Assembly: GCF_018362975.1 (NCBI RefSeq)
Contig: NZ_CP074371.1
Span: forward strand, 3,224,001 to 3,288,000
DNA length: 64,000 bases
Reading direction: 5' to 3'
Source: Nocardia tengchongensis
GTDB taxonomy: Bacteria; Actinomycetota; Actinomycetes; Mycobacteriales; Mycobacteriaceae
Shown here: in pieces, positions 27,126-35,825 of the stretch
Layout: the number at the start of each line of letters is the position of its first letter
Numbering within the stretch: position 1 is the stretch's first letter
The notes under the pieces: generated by a model
Database searches by the model: none
Told to the model about the DNA's origin: nothing
What the model saw: the letters and a program-made list of their open reading frames with translations, nothing else
Made by a program: the position numbers and the translations under genes

Positions 27126-27914
27126 CTAGTTGGCGGTGTTGACCGGCAGGGACAGGACCACCTCCTGCTCGTTCTCGGGCAGGTAGTGCACGCCCACGAT
27201 GCGTCCGACCTGAACCAGTGCGACCGCCGTCGGGGGCAGGAACTTCTCGGTCCGCGTCTCGAAGGTGGTGCCGTCCGGGCGGGTGACCACCAGGACCAGG
27301 TCCAGCCGGGTGTAGCCGTCGCGGATCTCGCCGGGCACCGACAGCGAACGCACCACGGCCTGCGCGGACAGGCCGCGGCGGGCGATATCGAGCTTGGCGG
27401 GCGTGGTGAAGCCCTTGCGGATCATGGCCGCGTTCATGGCTTCCTGCGCCGCCGAGGTGTCACCCGAGAGGTCCACCTCGACCTTGTCCAGATTGGCGGG
27501 CAGATACCGGACCGGCAGCACCACGCCCGGCCGCAGCAGCGCCAGCTGGGTCAGCGGCACGATCATCTTGGCGTGCGAGGCGAACACCTTGCCGTCCGCG
27601 CCCTCGACCCGGAAGTCGATCCGTACCTGCGGCTGCTCGTTGAGGTAGACGCCGGTCTGACGGACGCCCTCCACGGTGCCCAGACCCACCAGGCCGTGGC
27701 GGAACTCGGAGCTGTTGTTGCCGGTGAAGGCCGAGATGATGCCGTCGCCGGTGAAGGCGAACGCGATCGGGACGATGGTTACGGCGATGATCGGGAGCGC
27801 CATCTGCGGGCCGACCCAGCCGAAGACGTCGTCGGAGGTGAGGCCGTGCCATACGTAGTAGCCGACGGCCAGGAGGCCGAGAGCGAGGACCGTGTAACGG
27901 ATTTGGTTCTTCAT
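27126..27914 (-). CDS. Membrane-anchored hypothetical protein with two tandem beta-rich domains
   Basis: The 262-residue product has two N-terminal membrane segments (about residues 7-23 and 37-55), then a soluble part. The soluble part appears to hold two related beta domains: one from GLVGLGTVEGVRQTGVYLNEQPQVRIDFRV and one from ARRGLSAQAVVRSLSVPG. Both end in similar valine-rich strands (VVLPVRYLP and RIVGVHYLP). The internal repeat suggests duplication. I do not recognise a family. It may be co-transcribed after the LpqH-like lipoprotein gene, and a strong terminator follows. Confidence 0.72.
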   Translation of the reverse strand: MKNQIRYTVLALGLLAVGYYVWHGLTSDDVFGWVGPQMALPIIAVTIVPIAFAFTGDGIISAFTGNNSSEFRHGLVGLGTVEGVRQTGVYLNEQPQVRIDFRVEGADGKVFASHAKMIVPLTQLALLRPGVVLPVRYLPANLDKVEVDLSGDTSAAQEAMNAAMIRKGFTTPAKLDIARRGLSAQAVVRSLSVPGEIRDGYTRLDLVLVVTRPDGTTFETRTEKFLPPTAVALVQVGRIVGVHYLPENEQEVVLSLPVNTAN

Positions 27915-27991
27915 GGTGCTTTCCGAATCGAGTCGTGTGGGGTGGACCCGCTCGTGCCCGACGGCACGAGCGGGGCGAACAAGGTTCAGTG

Positions 27992-28546
27992 TCAGCCGCC
28001 GACGACGGTGCTGCAGGCGAAGACGATTTCGAACTTCTCCGTCTTCGGGCCGGCCATCGGGTTGGACAGATCGACGCCGCCGACACCCTCACCCGAGACG
28101 GTGTAGGTGTTGCCGCTCTTGGTGACCTTGGCGGAACCGCCCGGCATCCCGTTGCCGAAACCCACCGCGTAGGGCTGACCGTTCGCGCCGCCCTTGGTGC
28201 CGGTGATGCCGACCGCCTGCACGGTGCTGTCGCCGGTGATGGTGGCGCTCGCGGCGAGCGTGCCGTAGGTGGCGTTGCTCTGATCGGTCAGCGCCAGAGC
28301 CAGATTGCCGCCCTGCTTGGCGCAGGTGGTGTCGAACTTGCCGCTGATCGCCTTGCCGTCGACCGAGGCGGACGACGAGCCGCCGGCGGGGGCCTGGTTG
28401 CCCGGCGCCGCGGCGGTCGAGGTGGCCGCGGGGGAGGTGGGCGAGCCGGACTTGGAATCGGTGGAGCTGCAACCGGTCACCAGCAGGGCCGCCGCGGCGG
28501 TCGCGGTCAGGACGGCGGTGGTGAGGCGGATCGGCTTGCTGTTCAT
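27992..28546 (-). CDS. LpqH-like lipoprotein (19 kDa antigen family)
   Basis: The 184-residue product has a lipoprotein signal ending in LLVTGCSS, so the Cys is lipidated after cleavage. A Ser/Thr/Ala/Pro linker follows. The domain with two Cys (TTCAKQGG and IVFACST) is laid out as in the mycobacterial 19 kDa antigen LpqH, including a central TGDSTVQAVGITG-type strand. The start at 28546 is preferred because GAGGA is placed well. It is surface exposed; the family function is unclear beyond immune recognition in mycobacteria. It diverges from the CHAT operon. Confidence 0.82.
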   Translation of the reverse strand: MNSKPIRLTTAVLTATAAAALLVTGCSSTDSKSGSPTSPAATSTAAAPGNQAPAGGSSSASVDGKAISGKFDTTCAKQGGNLALALTDQSNATYGTLAASATITGDSTVQAVGITGTKGGANGQPYAVGFGNGMPGGSAKVTKSGNTYTVSGEGVGGVDLSNPMAGPKTEKFEIVFACSTVVGG

Positions 28547-28676
28547 GGTCATTCCTCGTTCTCGTGATGCTGGCTCCGGGGTGGAACCGATGCCAGAACA
28601 GTAGGAATCCGTACCCCGCCTACCGATCCCAACTTCCGGCGCGCGAACGGCCGGGAAACTGGGATAACCTGGGCGA

Positions 28677-30023
28677 ATGCGACGACCGCGGGCCATGGTG
28701 CTGGATGAGGTGTGGCGCCGCCTGACCGGAGTCGAACCCCTCAGCGGGCCGCACGGAGGGCCGCTGCGCCGCACCGTGAAACTCATCCTCGACCCCCTGG
28801 TGATCCGCCCGGTCCAGCACCCGCCGTGCGCGGGAGCCATGCTCTCCGCCGACGGCGCGGTGCTGCTCGCGGCCCGGGTGCACGCCGCCGCGGACGTCCT
28901 CGCCGCCACCGCCGCCTGGTTCACCCTGCTCAAACAGACGCGGCGCGCACTGCGCATCACCGAGGGCAACGCGCAGGACCTGTACTTCCAGCGCTGCTTC
29001 GAACTGGCCACCGTCTCCGGGCCGCCCGATCCGATCCGCGACCGGGCCGCCGCCGAAGCGGCGCTGCGGGAAATCCACGGGCTCACCGCCGGGCGCACCA
29101 CCCAGGCCCTGCGGGAATACCTGTCCGAACCGGCACGATCCGGGGCGCTGGCCGAACTTATCGGGACCGCCTGGCGCCGCCGCCCGTTGACCGAGGTCCC
29201 CGACCACGCGGAGACGCTCGCGGATCTCCTGGATGCCTGCGCCGCAACCAGATTCGACGACGGCGGCCGTCCCGCCGGTATCGAGGACGCCATCGACGCC
29301 TCGGTGGGCACCCACACCGGGATCCGCCTCTGGAACGGGGAAATCGGCAGCCTCGCACAGGAACTCGGGCTCACCCTGTACCCGCTGCCGCAACCGCCCG
29401 GGGTCGGCGCGTCGGCCGCGACCGCCACCCTCGGCCTCCCGCTGGACCGCACCATCCACGAACGGGTCTTCACCGTGCTGCAGGCCTCCAGCGAACGGGC
29501 CGACCTGCCGCCGATTCCCGAACTCGTCGACGCCGAGATCGCGCGCGCCTGCGCGCCGTGGGCCTTCCTCGACGAATCCTTGCGGGTGGCCGCCGCCGCG
29601 GGCGCGACCCTCGCCGTCACCCTGCGGCCCCTGGGCGACGGATACCGCCCGAACGGAAACAGCGGGCCCGCAACCCAACCCCCGGCCGGTGCGGCCGCAC
29701 GACTGATAAACGGCCGCTGGCAGCGCGAGGCCTATGTGCTGCAGGCCCGGCGGCTGGCGGTGTGCACCGACGCCGTCGACGGGCCGCTCGGGGCCATCGC
29801 CGCCGACCTGCGTGTGCCGTGGCGTCCCTACCTGCGCAGGCTGTGGCCACGCCTGCACGGGCGGGACGTCCGCGAATTTCCGGTCTACGCGACCGACGAA
29901 TTGTGGGACCTGCTGGACGGCGTGGCCCGGTCGGTCATCCTCGACCATCGCATGCGCGTGAAGCGGGCCCTGGCCGCCATCGCGGCCGCCGAACCCGAGG
30001 ACCTGGAATCGAGGGTGGGATGA
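28677..30023 (+). CDS. Unknown protein, first gene of the TPR-CHAT operon
   Basis: The 448-residue, mainly helical soluble protein has no signal peptide or membrane span. The N-terminal third is rich in Ala/Leu helices (AARVHAAADVLAATAAWFTLLKQ). The middle holds a mixed region with GTHTGIRLWNGEIGSLAQELG. The last 100 residues have many Arg and Trp (VPWRPYLRRLWPRLHGRD). No catalytic motif is evident. The stop overlaps the next start by four bases (ATGA), so it is coupled to the other three genes of the operon. The position suggests a sensor, adaptor or target of the CHAT peptidase. I do not recognise the family. Confidence 0.75.
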   Translation: MRRPRAMVLDEVWRRLTGVEPLSGPHGGPLRRTVKLILDPLVIRPVQHPPCAGAMLSADGAVLLAARVHAAADVLAATAAWFTLLKQTRRALRITEGNAQDLYFQRCFELATVSGPPDPIRDRAAAEAALREIHGLTAGRTTQALREYLSEPARSGALAELIGTAWRRRPLTEVPDHAETLADLLDACAATRFDDGGRPAGIEDAIDASVGTHTGIRLWNGEIGSLAQELGLTLYPLPQPPGVGASAATATLGLPLDRTIHERVFTVLQASSERADLPPIPELVDAEIARACAPWAFLDESLRVAAAAGATLAVTLRPLGDGYRPNGNSGPATQPPAGAAARLINGRWQREAYVLQARRLAVCTDAVDGPLGAIAADLRVPWRPYLRRLWPRLHGRDVREFPVYATDELWDLLDGVARSVILDHRMRVKRALAAIAAAEPEDLESRVG

Positions 30024-31105
30024 CGAACACGACCGTCACCATCCGCCGCCACGCCGACGGAATTCGCGCCATCGTCCCGGCGGGAACCCCGGCCAGTTCC
30101 GCCGCCGGCCCCGAGGTCATGGTGCTGGAAGTGATCGGCGGCCTGCTGACCTGGAATGTTCTTGCCGCACAGGAGCTTCCCGTCGCGATCATCGACGATG
30201 TCGACGCCGCCCAAGAGTGGGTGTGGGCGCTATACGGCGAGCAGGTCGCCATCGTGCTCGACGCGGTGCGACCGCAGGTCCGCGAACTCGACGGGGATCC
30301 CGCCGAGTTCGAGCCCGCCGGGCACCGGCTGACCGAAGCGGCGGCGGTCCCCGGGCTCCCCGCACTCGTGGTGAGCGCCCGCCGGCTCGCGTACGCGCAC
30401 TGGGCGTCCCGATGGTGGCCGGCGTCGATGCTCGACGGCATCGCGGCCCTCGACCCGGCGCTGCTAGACCGCGACATCGCGCTGCTGACCGACGAGTGTG
30501 AATCATTGGTGGACGGTGCGGACGCCATCGCGCCGCGCATCCGGTCCACCGTCGAAAGCTCCTCGCGTGCCTCGGATTACGCGCTGGCGGCCGGTGACGC
30601 GGACCGGTCCGGCGGCGCCCTGGTGCTGGCCCGGGGCACCGGCGGCTGGGACTGGCGGTACTGCCCGCCCGGCCTGGTCGACGCCTCCGAGACCGCGGTG
30701 TCGTGGGAGCTGGTCCGGGCCGCCGGAAGCACCACCGTCGCGATCACCGTGGCCGCGCATCCGCGGCTGCCCGCCGAGATTCCCGGTCACCTGCGCCCGT
30801 GGGCCCGCGTCGATACCGGACGCGGCGAACTGACGATCGAACTGCGGCCCGGCGGCGACATCTGGATCGGCGAATCACCGCTGACCGCGCCGGCTTCCGA
30901 GGTGCGCATCGCCCTGCACGTCCCCGGTTTCGGGCCGGGCTCGGAAGTCGACCCGGACGTGACCGGGCCGCTCGCCCTGCGGGAGCGGATTCGTGAATTC
31001 GCGGCCGCACGGCTGCGCACCGCGTCCACGCCGACCGGTGACGACGGGTACCTTGCTCCGCTGCTGGCCGAAATCGACGCTGCGGCAGGGGATTCGGACT
31101 TCTGA
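30020..31105 (+). CDS. Unknown protein, second gene of the TPR-CHAT operon
   Basis: The 361-residue acidic, soluble protein looks two-part. An N-terminal alpha/beta region (about 1-180) starts with a beta strand TTVTIRRHADGIRAIVP and contains a Trp-rich stretch, YAHWASRWWPASMLDG. A C-terminal all-beta region (about 200-340) has VSWELVRAAGSTTVAITVAA and repeating valine/isoleucine strands. There is no metal or nucleotide motif. It is coupled to the upstream gene by ATGA, and its stop lies one base before the TPR gene start. The role within the operon is unknown; a substrate or receptor of the peptidase is one possibility. Confidence 0.75.
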   Translation: MTNTTVTIRRHADGIRAIVPAGTPASSAAGPEVMVLEVIGGLLTWNVLAAQELPVAIIDDVDAAQEWVWALYGEQVAIVLDAVRPQVRELDGDPAEFEPAGHRLTEAAAVPGLPALVVSARRLAYAHWASRWWPASMLDGIAALDPALLDRDIALLTDECESLVDGADAIAPRIRSTVESSSRASDYALAAGDADRSGGALVLARGTGGWDWRYCPPGLVDASETAVSWELVRAAGSTTVAITVAAHPRLPAEIPGHLRPWARVDTGRGELTIELRPGGDIWIGESPLTAPASEVRIALHVPGFGPGSEVDPDVTGPLALRERIREFAAARLRTASTPTGDDGYLAPLLAEIDAAAGDSDF

Positions 31106-31106
31106 C

Positions 31107-32642
31107 ATGGCGGTGACAGGCTCGGAGGGCAGTAAATCGGGAACACCGGACGCAGGCGAGAGTCCGTTATTGCGGGCCGGGGCCGAAGCGGTCGAGCGGG
31201 GCGAGCTGCGGGAAGGGTTGCGGATATTCGAGCGGGCCGCCCAGGTCGAGCACGGGGATCTGCGGTTGTGCGCGCTGGTCGATGTGGCCGTGGTGACCGA
31301 TCGGCTGGGGGATCACGCCGCGGCGGCGGAACGGTTCCGGGAAGCGTTGTCGCAGATACCGGTCGACGCACGTCGGATGTATCCGGGTGCGTTGATCGGG
31401 TTGTCGCAGGCGTTGCAGAACCTGGGGGATCTGGACGGCGCGCAGGAGGCGCTGGAACGGGCTCGGGAAGCCTTGGGGTACGACGATGCGCCGGGGGATC
31501 TGCGACTGGCCTGTCTGGTGTCGTCGACGGCGGTCGCATTGCATCGGCAGCAGTGGTGGCGGGCGTTGGACCTCGCGAGTGAATCATTGGATGCCGCACG
31601 CCGTTTCGGTCCCGAGCATGCCGGGCATCCGCTGATGAATCTGGCCGCGGCGCACTTCGAGACCGGGCGCTGGGAACTGGCACAGGATTTCGCCGGACAG
31701 GCGCTGGCCGCGTTCGGAGCGGTCGACGACCCCGCCGGAGTCGCCGAGACACGGCAGAACCTGGCCCTGATGCACACGCGGACAGGATCTTTCGAGGCGG
31801 CGGAGCCACTGCTAGCCGCCGCCCAGGAGTATTTCGAAGCGGCGGGGGCGGCGCATCGCGCGGGGATCGGGCGCAAGGTCATGGGGTTCATCGCCGAACA
31901 GCGGGGCCAGACCGACGCGGCCGAGGCCCGGTATCGGGAGGCGCTGCACCGGTTCGAGGAATCACACGCGGTCATCGACGCCGCCGACGTCCGACTTCGG
32001 CTGGCCACCACGGCGTTCGCGGCGGGGCGGTTCGAGGACGGGGAGTCGGAGCTGGCCCTCGCGCGCGGCAGCTACGCCGTGCGCGGGCTCGGCCTGCACT
32101 GCGCCCAGCTCGACTACTGGCACGCGGGGCTGCTGGAACCGCTCGTCACACAGGTCCCCGGATTGCTCGCGCGCGCGGTGGATCTCGCGGTTCCGGCGGC
32201 GCTCGCCCTGGACGCGGTCCGCTACGAACTGCCCGACGGCGCGCAACGCGACAGCTGGAACCGGCGCATCGTGAACCCCGCGCTGCGGCTGGCCTTCCGG
32301 TACGCCTACCTCGCCGGGGACGCCCGGCTGGTCGCCGACCTCATCGAAAACCAATGCGCGGGAACAATCTTGGACATCGACCGGCTCGACGCCGCGCCAC
32401 CCGCACCGCTGGACCTGTTCGAGCCCTTCGATCCGCCGTCGGAGTCGGCGGCCGCGGTCCAGGACGCGCTGCAACTGGGCACCGCCCTGGCCGCGGTGGC
32501 GGCCGGCGCGGGACTGCCCGTCGCCCCGCCGCCCCGGATCGCGGTGCCGCCCGACGGCCATATCGCGCTGTCCGGCTGGCTCGAGGCGGCCGAACAACGC
32601 TACGGCCGCCGCGTCCGCGCCGACCGGGTGATTCCCGCGTGA
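31107..32642 (+). CDS. Tetratricopeptide repeat protein partnered with CHAT
   Basis: The 511-residue helical-repeat protein has TPR-like 34-residue units from about residue 20 to 350. Examples are GELREGLRIFERAAQVEHGD, HAAAAERFREAL and SFEAAEPLLAAAQEYFEAAG, with the typical small/aromatic spacing. The C-terminal part (ADLIENQCAGTILDI and onward) matches the region that normally links TPRs to CHAT in fused proteins. Its GTGA stop/start overlap with the CHAT gene means the two chains are made together and probably form one complex. TPRs would recognise the activating signal or substrate. Confidence 0.85.
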   Translation: MAVTGSEGSKSGTPDAGESPLLRAGAEAVERGELREGLRIFERAAQVEHGDLRLCALVDVAVVTDRLGDHAAAAERFREALSQIPVDARRMYPGALIGLSQALQNLGDLDGAQEALERAREALGYDDAPGDLRLACLVSSTAVALHRQQWWRALDLASESLDAARRFGPEHAGHPLMNLAAAHFETGRWELAQDFAGQALAAFGAVDDPAGVAETRQNLALMHTRTGSFEAAEPLLAAAQEYFEAAGAAHRAGIGRKVMGFIAEQRGQTDAAEARYREALHRFEESHAVIDAADVRLRLATTAFAAGRFEDGESELALARGSYAVRGLGLHCAQLDYWHAGLLEPLVTQVPGLLARAVDLAVPAALALDAVRYELPDGAQRDSWNRRIVNPALRLAFRYAYLAGDARLVADLIENQCAGTILDIDRLDAAPPAPLDLFEPFDPPSESAAAVQDALQLGTALAAVAAGAGLPVAPPPRIAVPPDGHIALSGWLEAAEQRYGRRVRADRVIPA

Positions 32643-33910
32643 CGCCGACCGTCCAGGTCCGGATGGCGGACGCGGGAGACCTCTACCTCACCTGGCGGTG
32701 GACCGACGACAGCGCGCCCGCGGGCGTCGGCGTGGTGCCGGAGGAACAGGTCGAGGCCGCCATGAGCCGCTTCGCCGCCGCCCTGCCCGCGCCCGGCGTG
32801 GCGGGGGGCCTCGAAGCCGCGCTCACCACCGGTGAACTCGCGACAGTGGCGGCGGAAAACGCACTCGCGCAATATCTCTCATCGGTGTTCCTGCCCTACA
32901 ACTTGGCAGTGCGGCTGCACGAGCTCTACGTCCGAGGTGTTCGCCCGCACATCCGGATCCAGCCTTCCCCGCGCACAGCGCAATTGCCGTGGGAGCTGAT
33001 CGCCCCCGATCCCGATGTGCGCCTGGTGGAGATCGCCGACGTCAGCGTGCTCGCGCCGCCCGGCATCGTGCACGCGCCCGCCCGGGTGGCGCGGTCCTGG
33101 ACCGACACCCGCGGCCTGCCCGTGGTCGCCGTCCTCGACCCCCGCGTGCCCGGCTTCCGCGCCGACTCCGCACTCGGATCGGTGCTCGGCCGCATGGATT
33201 CCGCTGCCGCGCCGCTGGCCGCCCTGGTCGCCGGCCATGCCGCCGCCGGCCGCCTCACCCCACCCGTCGCCGATCCGGCGGAGGCGTTCCGCCGCACCGA
33301 TCTCGACCGCGCCTGGCTCAGCCGCGCCCTGCACGCGGGTGCGGCCCGCCTGCTGTACGTCGGTCACGTCACCGCCGCCGCCCCCGAATCCGGCCGCAGC
33401 GAATCGGCCACCCTGCACCTGTCCTGCACCGCCGCCAGTGCGGGTTGTGCACGCGCCTACCAGGATCACCGCCCGCTCTCGGCTCGCGACCTGCTGCTGG
33501 GTACGCACGCTCTCGCCGCGGCGCCGGATTCGATCGCCCGGACCGGACCGGAGATCTGGCCGATCCCGAGCCGGGTCGCGCTGATCGCCTGTGAGAGCGG
33601 CGGAGACCTCCGGTTCGCCGAACCGCTGGGCCTGGTGGCGGCCATGCTCACCGGCGGCGCGGAACTGGTGACGGCCGGGCGCTGGCCGCTGCCCACCGAT
33701 CTGGCGTTCCACCGCTTCGCGGGCACCCCCGACACCGTGCATCCGTTCCAGGAAGCGGTGTGCGCCATCGATTCCGCGCACGAGTCGCCCGATCCCGTGC
33801 TCGCCCTCAATGCCTGGCAGCGCACCCACTTGGCCGCCTGGCGCGAGACCGGGGCGGTCGAGCATTCACCGCTGATCTGGGCGGCCTTCGCCACCGTCGA
33901 TACCCGCTGA
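32639..33910 (+). CDS. CHAT domain protein (caspase-like cysteine peptidase)
   Basis: The 423-residue protein has a C-terminal CHAT domain with the catalytic dyad visible. His243 is in LLYVGHVTAA (codon 33365-33367) and Cys318 is in VALIACESGGD (codon 33590-33592). GLVAAMLTGGAELVTAGRW follows, as in caspase-like folds. The N-terminal 100 residues include LPYNLAVRLHELYVRG and QLPWELIAPDPDV, the usual pre-CHAT module. CHAT peptidases are bacterial relatives of separase and caspase used in defence or programmed death, for example cleaving gasdermins or, in Craspase, Csx30. Here CHAT is separated from its TPR partner into its own gene, starting at GTG 32639 that overlaps the TPR stop. Confidence 0.88.
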   Translation: MTPTVQVRMADAGDLYLTWRWTDDSAPAGVGVVPEEQVEAAMSRFAAALPAPGVAGGLEAALTTGELATVAAENALAQYLSSVFLPYNLAVRLHELYVRGVRPHIRIQPSPRTAQLPWELIAPDPDVRLVEIADVSVLAPPGIVHAPARVARSWTDTRGLPVVAVLDPRVPGFRADSALGSVLGRMDSAAAPLAALVAGHAAAGRLTPPVADPAEAFRRTDLDRAWLSRALHAGAARLLYVGHVTAAAPESGRSESATLHLSCTAASAGCARAYQDHRPLSARDLLLGTHALAAAPDSIARTGPEIWPIPSRVALIACESGGDLRFAEPLGLVAAMLTGGAELVTAGRWPLPTDLAFHRFAGTPDTVHPFQEAVCAIDSAHESPDPVLALNAWQRTHLAAWRETGAVEHSPLIWAAFATVDTR

Positions 33911-33978
33911 GCCCGCTGCCCCGAAAACCCTCGCCCCAGAAACTCACGGGTCGGGAAGAGCTAATCGCGTCCGCCGAT

Positions 33979-34009
33979 TCTCCGATGAGCCTTAGGGATT
34001 CATCGGAGA
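33979..34009. promoter_or_regulatory. Inverted repeat upstream of the serine hydrolase gene
   Basis: TCTCCGATGA at 33979-33988 is the exact reverse complement of TCATCGGAGA at 34000-34009, with an 11-base spacer. It ends 12 bases before the GTG start at 34022 and 70-100 bases after the CHAT stop. It has no T-run. An operator, or a 5' untranslated hairpin near the ribosome-binding site, is likelier than a terminator. Confidence 0.6.
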
Positions 34010-34021
34010 GCGGAGGATCGG

Positions 34022-35344
34022 GTGACACGTTTCCTGGCAGGCATCCTGGCTGTGGTGACGGCGGCCGCCCTGACCTGCATTGCCGCGCCGGGCGTCGAGG
34101 CAACGCCGGACGGGCTGCGGCACTGTGAAGTCAGCGACGGCCGACAGCCCGAGACCGCGACAGCCGAAGAGGTGGGCCTGGATTCGGCCGCGCTGCGGCG
34201 GGCCATTGACTTCGCCTCCGACCCCACCCGTTTCACCGTGCAGGTATTCCGCAACAACTGCCTGATCGCGGGCGGACCCGGCAACGCGCGTGCGGGCGGG
34301 GTGCCGTGGAATCTGTGGAGCGGCACCAAGAGCGTGGTGTCCATGGTGGCGGGGATCGCGGTCGGTGAAGGTGTACTGCGCGTGGACGATCCGATCGGCG
34401 ACTACCTGCCGGACGGGCTCGGGGACGCCGAGCATCGCGCGATCACGGTGCGCAGCCTGCTGACCGAGACCTCCGGCATAGAGATCGCCATCGCCTCCGA
34501 AGGCATCACCGGGCTGGCCCGGCTCGACCCGAACGTGGTGGCGCAGGCCCTCGCCATGCCGATCCAGCATCCGCAGGGGGAGACCTGGCAGTACAGTCAA
34601 CGCGCCGTCGACCTGCTGGTGTACGTGATCCAGCAGGCCGTCGGCGAGGACTTCCAGGCCTACGCGCAGCGAAACCTGTTCGATCCGTTGGGCATCCGGA
34701 CAACGGACTACCTGTGGGCGCGCGACCGCAGCGGCAACACCTACGGGCACGCCCACCTGCTGATCCCGCCCGACGACTACGCCAAACTCGGCCTGCTGCT
34801 GGTCAATCGCGGTAATTGGCATGGCCGCCAGGTGATTCCGACCGGCTATCTGACCGAGGCCACCACGCCCAACGGCGTCAATCCCTGCTATGGGTTCCTG
34901 ATCACCGTCAACGGCCCCGACTGCGACGACCTGTTCCCCGGTCTGCCCGCGGACGCCCTCCAGATGGCCGGGATGATGCGCCAGGACAACTTCATCGTGC
35001 CCAGCCTCGGCCTGCTGGTCAGCTGGACCGGTGTCACGGTTCCCGGTGGGGCCGTGAGCTTCCCGCACGATGTCCTGCGCGGCCTCACCCAGGCCTTCCG
35101 CACCCCGACCCTGCCCGACCCGGGACCCTACGTGCAGCGACCGGACGCCAGCATCACCGACCCGATGTTCCTGAACCCCGACGCCACCATGGCCGCCCTG
35201 GGCCTCGGGCCCATGGCCTACCCGGGCTGTGGACTCCTGGAATGCCTGGGCAAACCGCTGTATCCGCCGTTCGGCAACTGGCCGCCCGGCTGCTTCATCC
35301 TGGGCTGCGCCGCGGTCGACCCCGCGACCCCGGGTATCCGCTGA
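34022..35344 (+). CDS. Secreted serine hydrolase of the beta-lactamase/esterase (class C-like) family
   Basis: The 440-residue product has a signal peptide (MTRFLAGILAVVTAAALTC, ending near GVEA). The nucleophile motif S-x-x-K is in WSGTKSVVSMVAG, and the second motif Tyr-x-x is in WQYSQRAVDLLVY. The family includes EstB-type esterases and D-amino peptidases acting outside the membrane. The Cys-rich C terminus (YPGCGLLECLGKP and PPGCFILGCA) suggests disulfides. It is a paralogue of the frameshifted gene at 2715-4128. The GTG start follows GGAGGA and an inverted repeat that may control it. Confidence 0.85.
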   Translation: MTRFLAGILAVVTAAALTCIAAPGVEATPDGLRHCEVSDGRQPETATAEEVGLDSAALRRAIDFASDPTRFTVQVFRNNCLIAGGPGNARAGGVPWNLWSGTKSVVSMVAGIAVGEGVLRVDDPIGDYLPDGLGDAEHRAITVRSLLTETSGIEIAIASEGITGLARLDPNVVAQALAMPIQHPQGETWQYSQRAVDLLVYVIQQAVGEDFQAYAQRNLFDPLGIRTTDYLWARDRSGNTYGHAHLLIPPDDYAKLGLLLVNRGNWHGRQVIPTGYLTEATTPNGVNPCYGFLITVNGPDCDDLFPGLPADALQMAGMMRQDNFIVPSLGLLVSWTGVTVPGGAVSFPHDVLRGLTQAFRTPTLPDPGPYVQRPDASITDPMFLNPDATMAALGLGPMAYPGCGLLECLGKPLYPPFGNWPPGCFILGCAAVDPATPGIR

Positions 35345-35431
35345 CCCGACCGCCCGGCGAAAGCGGGGGAATTGGCTCCGGTTACCGTCGGGTGGTTAGT
35401 CGTTCGCTCGAAGTTGTTGGAGGTAGTGGAA

Positions 35432-35743
35432 ATGGCTGGGATCCCCGCAGTACCGACGTCGCTGCTCGCGGCCGGTGGACTCACCGGCGGCTTCGCGCTC
35501 GCCCAGGCCACCAAGAAGCGTCAGCTCGGCGGCGCGGTGTTCGCGGCGGGCACGGCGGCCGCGTTCCCGCGCTGGCGCAAGACCGTCGGCACCGGTGGCG
35601 CGGTCGCGCTGACCGGGCTCGCCATCGGCGCGATGGGCGCCTCGCACCCGCTGGCCAAGAAGATCGGCGCCTGGCCGTCGGTGGCCGTGGTGTCGAGCGT
35701 CGTCGCCGTGGCCGCGTGGGCCGCGGTCGATCGTCGCGCCTGA
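35432..35743 (+). CDS. Small glycine/alanine-rich membrane protein
   Basis: The 103-residue product has about three to four short hydrophobic segments (SLLAAGGLTGGFALA, GGAVFAAGTAAAF, AVALTGLAIGAMG and VAVVSSVVAVAAWA) divided by basic pieces (TKKRQ, RWRKT, HPLAKK). This is the layout of small DUF4267- or TMEM14-like integral membrane proteins, though I cannot name the family. ATG 35432 follows a good GGAGG site; an upstream in-frame start would lack one. Confidence 0.68.
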   Translation: MAGIPAVPTSLLAAGGLTGGFALAQATKKRQLGGAVFAAGTAAAFPRWRKTVGTGGAVALTGLAIGAMGASHPLAKKIGAWPSVAVVSSVVAVAAWAAVDRRA

Positions 35744-35825
35744 TTCATCCGCCGGTCCTCCGGCGTGTTTCGGACCGTAAGGTTCCATCACGTGCCGGGG
35801 GGCCGTCCGCGCAATACCGTGGAGT

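Noticed and set aside
32639..33910. Reading the CHAT gene as a frameshifted tail of the TPR gene
   Set aside because: The CHAT product has its own start, complete pre-CHAT module and a coding overlap typical of coupled genes, so no repair is needed.
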